DNA from: Avena insularis
Lineage: Eukaryota; Streptophyta; Magnoliopsida; Poales; Poaceae
Length of the DNA stretch: 64,000 bases
Assembly: GCA_023614405.1 (NCBI GenBank)
Contig: CM042697.1
Coordinates: 190,029,189 to 190,093,188 of the forward strand
Reading direction: 5' to 3'
Of this stretch, positions 57,801 through 64,000 are shown piece by piece. Within the stretch, counting starts at the first letter, position 1; each line of letters opens with the position of its first letter. Position numbers and translations under genes: made by a program. Below the pieces are notes generated by a model that was not told the origin of the DNA, searched no databases, and was given only the letters and a program-made list of their open reading frames with translations.

Positions 57801-58017
57801 CTGGCTCATAAACTTGAACTACAAGTTCTGTAGCTTAGCCGCCTCCCAAACACCTGCAAGAAGTAAGAAGTGGGCTCGCTTGTTTCATTCGATTTAAGTA
57901 CAGACGACCAGTTACTAGAAAATCAGAATCATCTGTTGGACTCGCTTTGATTCTTAACAATCTTATCTGGCTCGCTTTTCTTAAGTTACCTTTCAATTGC
58001 CGACTTACCTCGTACCT
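54869..58017. other. Unassigned block, right half; possibly organelle-derived
   Basis: This continues the block at 29645-32141 across copia copy 2. Its composition is even, without LTR features or tandem repeats, and it holds several short ORFs without known domains. One minus-strand region (55182-55480) weakly resembles a reverse transcriptase. The block ends at the start of the third gypsy LTR. Confidence 0.3.
55182..55480 (-). pseudogene. Possible reverse-transcriptase-like fragment
   Basis: The frame ending at 55182 contains P-P-L-G-D-I-H-T then N-H-I-V-I-Q-Y-L-F-D-K, and F-T-R-Y-G-H-E-V-F-I twelve residues later. This spacing recalls RT blocks 4-5 of group II intron or retron-type enzymes (P-Q-G-x ... 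N-I-x-L-x-x-L-D ... R-Y-A-D-D). The catalytic D-D would be H-E here. The upstream frame (55382-55654) may be part of the same protein. This is a weak call. Confidence 0.2.
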
Positions 58018-61000
58018 TTAACATCCCTAAAATCATGTTTCAAACTTATGCATATCATCCATGCATCCATGATCATATGTTTTCGATTTCAAACAAAACA
58101 CTTCAAAAACAGGAGCATATGAGCTCATTATTTTATGTGATCAGCATTTGAAACAAATGCTACTCTCTAATAGAGATTGTTGTTCATGAAACCAAACTTT
58201 GATGTCTTATTGCTCTCAGGTTGTTTTGCTAGATTGCCAAGGTTTAAACCAAAATTTCAAAGCAAATACAATTTGAAAACCAATTTCAAAACCAATATAA
58301 AACAAGTGCTATGTCACTGTTATTTTATTTTATTCCAAATGACCAAGCCAATTCAAAGTGACCACTTGGTTTTATGCCCAGAAGTGTGAATGTTGCACAC
58401 TGCAAAAATCCTAAAAAGATTTGAATTCAAATAGCTTTTGAAATCATTTGAAAATCATTCCAGAAAATCAAAACAGAAAATCAAAACAGAAAAAGAAAAA
58501 GAGAAAGGAAATAGAAAAGGGTCGTCGCCAGACTTCTAGCCCAACGACGGATCCAGCCCATTTAGCCCACCCGGGTCCCCTCTCTCTCTTTCACTCGCAG
58601 ACGCACACACAGAGCCGCTGACACCAGGACCCCACCCCCTCTCTGTTTTATTCGCTGACAAGTGGACCCGTGACCACGTCGTCGTCTTCGTCAATCACGC
58701 GCGCCTGCGACGATCACTCCGCCGTTACTCGCCGCAGTCACTGGCGCGTTGATTCCCATTGATTCCGCGAGTAACTCCACGCCCAGCTCCGGCTATATAA
58801 ACCTCTCCCCCTCGCGGCCATTTCCCCTCACTTAGCACCACCTCTCCGCCACCAGGCTGCCCGCAATCAACCTCACACCGCCGCAGACAGATCTCACTCC
58901 GGCGATCGATTCCGGTGAGCCTCGTGCGCCCCTTCCCCTCTGGTTCATACGAGCCGCTTCGCAACTTCTTTGCGCACCTCCTGACCCCACTGATTTGTCC
59001 TGTACTGCCCCAGGTCGTCGGTTCCGTTCGACACCGCAAGCACCCGACGACAACCTCAACTCCGGCGACCAAATTCGGTGAGTCCCTTGTTCCCCTTCAC
59101 CTCTGACTCACACGAGGTTGTTCGCCACTGTCTTGTGCATCATCTGAAGCCATTGGTTTGTGCTAGGGAGACCAGGAACGTCGCCAACGTCGCTGCCCTT
59201 AACTCCGACGAGCTCCCGCAGCCCACTCCGTGTGCCCCTTGCCAAGCCGCCGCCAAGTTGAGCTTCTCCTCGTCGCTGCGAACCTGGTGAGCATCCTCCC
59301 ACCTCTCCGGGAGACCTGTAGCACCGCGCCAGAGCGAGCTTCGCCAAGAGCCACGCTAAGCGCCAGTTTTGGTCGGTTGATTCGTAGCCGTCAGATCAAG
59401 ATCCAGCGCGTAGGATTAGTTCACTTATCGAACCATTAAGTTTAGATCTGAGCCATGCGTGTTAGTTAGATCCAACGGTGGAGGCGTGATCCGGTCTTGA
59501 CGATACGCACCAATCGTAAAGCAGACGTGGCTAGGGTTAGATTTAAAACTGGATTTTGAATCTGATTTATGTTCAAATTTGTTTTGGTTTTAACTTTTGA
59601 TTCCCACGTTAGATTTTGACAAATTTTATACCGTTGGAATCAGGAGAGCAAGCTCTTTCTAAATATGCAATGTGTTTAATGTTTAGTTTCTGTTAAAAGG
59701 GTTTTATTTGCAGAAACTTGTGTAGGACTAACTTGAGTATATGAAAAGTTTAGGAAATGATTTAGGGCTTAAACAAATGTTGTTTGGCAAGTTTTCAACT
59801 TGTTTATGAATCAGTACTGTTTACTTGCTTTGTGGAGTTTTAAAAATCATCACATATCATTCATGCATGCATGCATATATTTTGATTGTATATGTTTTGT
59901 GTGTAATTTGTTGCTACCATTCTTTGTGTAGATTTTGGTGCTAGTGATTGTGATTGTGAGGAGTGCTACTCTCCCAACTACCAAGGCAAGTGGTACTTCA
60001 TGAATATTATCATTCCTATGTTTTCTACTAAGCATTAGAAATATTTTATTAGACTTGCATGCTTTATTTTGCTTATATGCTAAGTTGGGAAATCCTAGTA
60101 GTTGTAGAATTGCTAGAATATTTCTAAGTTAAGGTACTATATATGCCATGCTTAGCCTAGCTAGTAGCAACCAAGGGTTGGTGAAATATATATACATGCT
60201 ATGATGAAAATATTTCTAAGTCTTTGGACTTGTGTTTTACCTAATAAAACAACTAAGTTAATGAAACACCTGGGTGGAATGGAAGGTTTGGTTTATGTTG
60301 AGTGGTTACACAAGGCCCATTTCTATGGTTTACCTTGTGTATCACACTTGTGGTAAGCCACCCAGGAACAAAGAGATTTTAGAGGCCAAGTGTTAAGAAG
60401 CTTCTAGTGCAGCCACTTGGCAATATGGGCTATGCCTGGATCACATAGGTTGCTAAAACTTAGCCATTTGGACAGACGGTGGTAGTGGGATTATAGGTTG
60501 GAACGCGTCCATTTGGTCTAAGGGAAGGCTTCTGAAAGGTCCTGTGTTGGTGAAACCAAGTCTGGTGGGGAAAGTGCACAACCTCTGCAGATGGAAAAAT
60601 CTAAGTACTTAGCCAAGTCCATGGCAATGGACAACTTGAGCATCAAGACATGGAAGCTATCAAGAATCACCTCATCCCAATTTCTAAGTAATTTTTTTGG
60701 GTGAACAAGGGTGAAGGAACTCCATGTCTATTGTTGGTTCCTTGGGCAAAGTTTTGACAAAGAAAAACTTAGTGATTTCAACTAATAGGAAAAACCTATT
60801 TTGAGCAAAGCAAGCCAAGCTACACTTAGCCAAATTGCATATAGTAATATAGTCCACCTAAATTATACTAAGGTATCACTTGCCAATACTATTCCAATGT
60901 ATTGACCCACTGTGGCTGTAACTTGTGATGTTGCAGGTTACTCTGATGAGGATTAGGTGTCATGAGTCTACACTCAACATGTTTGCCTATGGCACATGAA

Positions 61001-61211
61001 GATGAAGACTTTTGTTTATTTACTTATTCAAACTCTTGTATTAGGCCTATGGCCTTGGAGTTGTAAAAACTATGTTTATCTCTGGAATGGATGTAATAAA
61101 TGACCTTTGTATCTGTGTGCTTCATCTTAAACTGTGGATGCTAGCAATGATCCAGGGACTAGCATTGCAATCACAGGGATCCTTTTTCCTTTATAAAGGA
61201 GGGATCTTACA
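58018..61211 (+). repeat. 5' LTR of the third gypsy element
   Basis: It starts near TTTAACATCCCTAAAATC (the expected TG is altered) and ends GGGATCTTACA, about 3.2 kb. It has a TATA box at 58794-58800. A GC-rich leader with two duplicated intron-like units (58915-59013 and 59078-59166) and a third donor (59287) follows. The last 500 bp match 28125-28625. Confidence 0.85.
58794..58800 (+). promoter_or_regulatory. TATA box of the third gypsy LTR
   Basis: TATATAA occurs in CCGGCTATATAAACC, followed by a C-rich stretch where transcription would begin (about 58825). Confidence 0.75.
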
Positions 61212-61213
61212 GA

Positions 61214-61225
61214 TGGTATCAGAGC
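61214..61225 (+). other. Primer-binding site of the third gypsy element
   Basis: TGGTATCAGAGC lies two bases after the LTR end and is of initiator tRNA-Met type. Confidence 0.92.
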
Positions 61226-61352
61226 ACTGTGTTGCCTGTAGGATTATGACCCTAGGATTGGAAACCACTAAGGAAAAAAATTTCAGCAACTTCTACACTT
61301 GTCTATTCTTCTCGTAAACTTTTCTAATCTTCTTTCTCATCTCTATTTGTAG

Positions 61353-61859
61353 ATGAACTCCATCAACGAAGCCGTAAGGAAAGGACCACTCATGACAATG
61401 ACTTTGGAGTGTGAGACAGAATTCCCCAAGGCTCTCAAGGACCTCATGGTTGCATTAGAAATACAAGGTGCAGCTGTGTACAAGGGTTTTCCTGTGATGG
61501 ATGAAGGAGTGGAATACTGGTGGGTGCAACTTCACTTGTATAAAAACAAGGGAGACAACCATCAGGAAAAAGGATTCTGCATGTTCACCAATTCAGTGGT
61601 GCACACTACATTCTTTAAATCAGCAAGGGATGCAGCTTGGAAGACCATCAAAGAACTTGGTGATAGAGTCAAATGCAGAATGCTTAACCTCCAAAATGAT
61701 CTAAAGAAAGAGAAGGAACATACCCAAGAGTTGGAAGCTACCAACCAAACCTTAAGAGGAGACATTATAGACTTAGTGATGGAGTCATGTGAGCAAGATA
61801 GGCTGATTGCTTCTAGAAACATTGTGTTAGCCAAGAGATCCAGTGAGATAGGATTGTAA
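61353..61859 (+). CDS. Extra ORF upstream of gag (ORF A), 168 codons, function unknown
   Basis: An intact frame from the ATG directly after CTATTTGTAG to the stop at 61857-61859. Residues 10-85 are conserved with the second gypsy element, including the M-T-M-T-L-E-C-E-T-E-F-P block, V-Y-K-G-F-P-V-M-D-E-G and Y-W-W-V-Q-L-H-L-Y-K-N-K-G-D. Residues about 100-168 are charged and have heptad-like spacing (L-N-L-Q-N-D-L-K-K-E-K), suggesting a coiled coil. I recognise no known domain. The minus-strand gypsy element has only about 150 bp between its primer-binding site and ORF B and lacks this ORF. Confidence 0.75.
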   Translation: MNSINEAVRKGPLMTMTLECETEFPKALKDLMVALEIQGAAVYKGFPVMDEGVEYWWVQLHLYKNKGDNHQEKGFCMFTNSVVHTTFFKSARDAAWKTIKELGDRVKCRMLNLQNDLKKEKEHTQELEATNQTLRGDIIDLVMESCEQDRLIASRNIVLAKRSSEIGL

Positions 61860-62057
61860 GCGTACTTCATTAGTTGGACCACCACTTATCACCTTATTTT
61901 CCAAATGTTGCTTTAAAATAGGATTGAACCTTGGTTGTTGTAATGGTTTCATGTATGCATGACTTGTGTGTTTTGCTTTCCAAGGATATGTATGTGATGT
62001 TTTGCCTTATGTTGTAACTTGAATTGTGTTGTTCTAACTTTTCTATCTTATAAATAG

Positions 62058-62866
62058 ATGCCTACTGTTACCATCAGCACTGTTGAGGAGTTCCAGGTTA
62101 CCCGCTTTGGTACTTGTATCGTTGAGCTTACTACTTTTCTCAATCTCCCTCTTCCTACCATCATGGTGCTTCCCCTCACCAAGTTTGAGAGGAAGGACCT
62201 CTGGGCTTCAAGGTCAACCAGCCCGGACGCCAGACTGAGCCTACCACGGAGGCCATTGTCTTCAAGCTCATGCACGATGACAAGGAGAGAGGCCTTGAGG
62301 TAGTTATGCAGGATCTGATAGGACGTCTGCTAGGGAGACACTCCCGACAGGTTAGAGTTACTCACTTCCACGTCTTCGGTAGACGTGATGAGGATGGAGA
62401 GTCCATCGACTTCGAGGACGATTCGAGGGACAAAGCAGAGCCGATACATCTATGCCTTCAGGACTTAGAGTCTCTCATTAGGCACGTGGACACTGATAGG
62501 ACCAACGTCATGCTCAACAATGACGAACTCCAGGTGCAGCTTCGCGAGAAGGACAAGATCTTCGCGGAGCAAGATGAGATAGTCAAGGAGATGGAGGCAA
62601 AGTTCGAGAGCCAGGACAGGAAGTTCAAGAGTCAGGAGAAGCGAGTCCAGGATAGGAACAAGAAGATCCGGGACATGACTGAAGAACTGCAGTCCAAGGA
62701 CATTGAGCTCGAGCAACAGCAGACGGTGATTGAGAGGCTTCGTTCCCAGAAGAGGGCTCTCAAAGCCAAGATAGAGACCTTGACCACTAGTGTCGAGGAA
62801 TACAAGACCGTGATGGAGAACGCATGTCTTACCTTCGTCGAGGAGGAGGTTGATGCCGAGGAGTAG
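62058..62866 (+). pseudogene. Extra ORF upstream of gag (ORF B), one frameshift
   Basis: The ATG follows TTATAAATAG. The N-terminal part (S-T-V-E-E-F, N-L-P-L-P-T-I, K-F-E-R-K-D-L-W) is in one frame to about 62203, where a G is missing from the GGGG run expected from the second gypsy copy. From there the family reading is in the frame of 62270-62866. It shows L-I-G-R-L-L-G-R-H, V-F-G-R-R-D-E-D-G and a long coiled coil (about 62500-62850) ending in an acidic tail. It is homologous to 24052-24885 on the minus strand. The single-base loss may be recent. Confidence 0.85.
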
Positions 62867-63096
62867 ATTTGACTACTCATTTATCTTTTATTATCATACT
62901 TGTTGCTTGAGAACTTGTTATTAACCATCCGACATGTGGATGGCTTGTTATTTGTGTGTGTTTTACTTTGTGAACTTGTTATTTTGTTGTTGAACCTTTA
63001 TAATTGTGTTGCATGCTTTGTGTTTGCTTATGTGATGTAATGTGCATGAAAGCATCTATGGGTATCTCATTCTTATCTTTATTGAACAAACAACAG

Positions 63097-64000
63097 ATGC
63101 CTCCCCGTCGTGCAAACCCCAACCCCAACAATAACAACAACAACATCACTCTAGAAATGCAGCAAATGATGACCGCTCAGACTCAGCTAATGCAGATGAT
63201 GACGATGTTCATCCAGAACCAAAACAGCAACAACAACAACAATAACAACAACAACAATAACAACAACAACAACAACCCACCGGGTTTTGATATGCTTACC
63301 AGGTTCTTGAGATTGAGGCCAGCAAAGTTCTCAGGAACGACTGATCCCATGGTGGCCAATGACTGGCTACGCTCTGTGAACAAGGACTTGGTAACTGTGG
63401 GCTGCACTGATGCAGAAAAGGTCAGATTTGCAGCACACTTGTTGGAAGGACCAGCCGCCACTTGGTGGGATAACTTCTAGATCACCACTCCCATAGATGA
63501 TGTGACATGGGCTATCTTTGAGGATGGCTTTCGTACTGCTCATATCTCATCTGGAGTGATGAGTCTGAAAAAGAAGGAGTTCCATAACCTGAAGCAGCGC
63601 CACCGCAGCATGGCTGAATATATTGAGGAGTTCAACAATCTGGCGCGATATGCACCGGATGAAGTTGACACTGATGCTAAGAGGAAGGAAAAATTCCTCG
63701 AAGGGTTAAATGATGAACTGAATCTGCAGTTGGCTGTGGCCTATGTTCCCACTTATCAGTCTCTCTGTGACAAGGCTGCTATTTTGCAGAACAAAATAAA
63801 ACAAGTTGAAAGCAGAAAGAGAAAGCACTCAGACAAGCACAGCTCGGGATCGTCTCACAAACGTTCCCATTATGATGACAGTGGAAGCTCAGGATTCCAC
63901 AAGCATGGGAAATTCAACAAGAACCACAACCACAACCGTCATGACAACAAGCATCACCGTAGTCATGACAATGACAAGTACAAGAACCACAAGGGTGGAT
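63097..64000 (+). pseudogene. gypsy gag, one nonsense codon, runs off the window
   Basis: The ATG follows CAAACAACAG. The N-terminus M-P-P-R-R-A-N-P is followed by a Gln/Met-rich stretch and an Asn run coded by an (AAC/AAT)n microsatellite (63228-63276). The retrotransposon-gag domain follows (R-F-L-R-L-R-P-A-K-F, D-W-L-R-S-V, E-G-P-A-A-T-W-W-D). A TAG at 63478-63480 replaces a residue that is Gln-like in related copies. The frame then continues open to the window end (R-R-K-E-K-F-L-E-G-L, and a His/Asn/Lys-rich basic tail). The zinc knuckle lies beyond 64000. Confidence 0.9.

Larger units (their letters stand above)
58018..64000 (+). mobile_element. Third gypsy element (+), 5' part, continues beyond the window
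   Basis: A 5' LTR (58018-61211), primer-binding site, ORF A (61353-61859), ORF B (62058-62866) and gag (from 63097) are present. Protease and pol lie outside the window. The LTR end, leader and ORFs match the fragment at 28125-29645. Damage so far is one frameshift in ORF B and one nonsense codon in gag. Confidence 0.92.

Noticed and set aside
63228..63276. Poly-Asn region as a prion-like or special domain
   Set aside because: It is an (AAC/AAT)n microsatellite in a gag linker; the related minus-strand gag has a shorter Asn/Pro stretch at the same place.

Overview
The window looks like intergenic DNA from a large grass genome, most likely a Triticeae species (wheat, Aegilops, barley, rye group). 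This rests on copia LTRs that begin TGTTGGAATTATGCCC, gypsy LTRs that begin TGTAACATCCC, and CACTA elements that begin CACTACTAGGAAA, all nested in one another. I see no intact host gene, rRNA, CRISPR array or convincing tRNA. Nearly every long reading frame belongs to a transposable element, and most are broken.

Layout. 1-8601: a Ty1/copia element on the + strand; its 5' LTR is cut by the window edge. 8602-15605: older debris, namely two gypsy-type LTR fragments, a fossil exon set of a Transposase_24-like gene, a diverged tandem array and AT-rich DNA. 15606-28124: a gypsy element on the - strand (5' LTR 25049-28124) with an extra coiled-coil ORF before gag. It is split by a 4.47 kb solo LTR (16483-20950) and cut off inside its integrase. 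28125-29645: the start of a second gypsy element (+). 29645-32141 and 54869-58017: the two halves of a block of unknown, possibly organelle-derived DNA. 32142-54868: a second copy of the same copia family on the - strand, interrupted by a 12.4 kb CACTA transposon (36087-48523) in its integrase and a 1.54 kb CACTA relative (52872-54411) in its 5' LTR. 58018-64000: the 5' part of a third gypsy element (+) with LTR, two extra ORFs and gag.

How the parts relate. Exact target duplications (ATA and CAA for the two CACTA elements) and near-exact ones (ATGAG/ATCAG for the solo LTR; AGAAG/GGAAG for the second copia) give the nesting order. The autonomous-type CACTA carries a Transposase_21-type gene with DUF4218 and DUF4216 segments, then a gene ending in an Ulp1-like (C48) protease fold. 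After these comes a triplicated 200-bp unit that folds into a hairpin, and an 82-codon ORF with an RNase H1 N-terminal (Cauli_VI) type domain plus a hydrophobic tail.

The strongest unexplained signal is that hairpin array. All eight stem columns that vary among the three copies keep base pairing, including one double substitution, and no A-C mismatch appears. Second are the two ORFs upstream of gag in the third gypsy element, each starting immediately after a splice-acceptor-like sequence.
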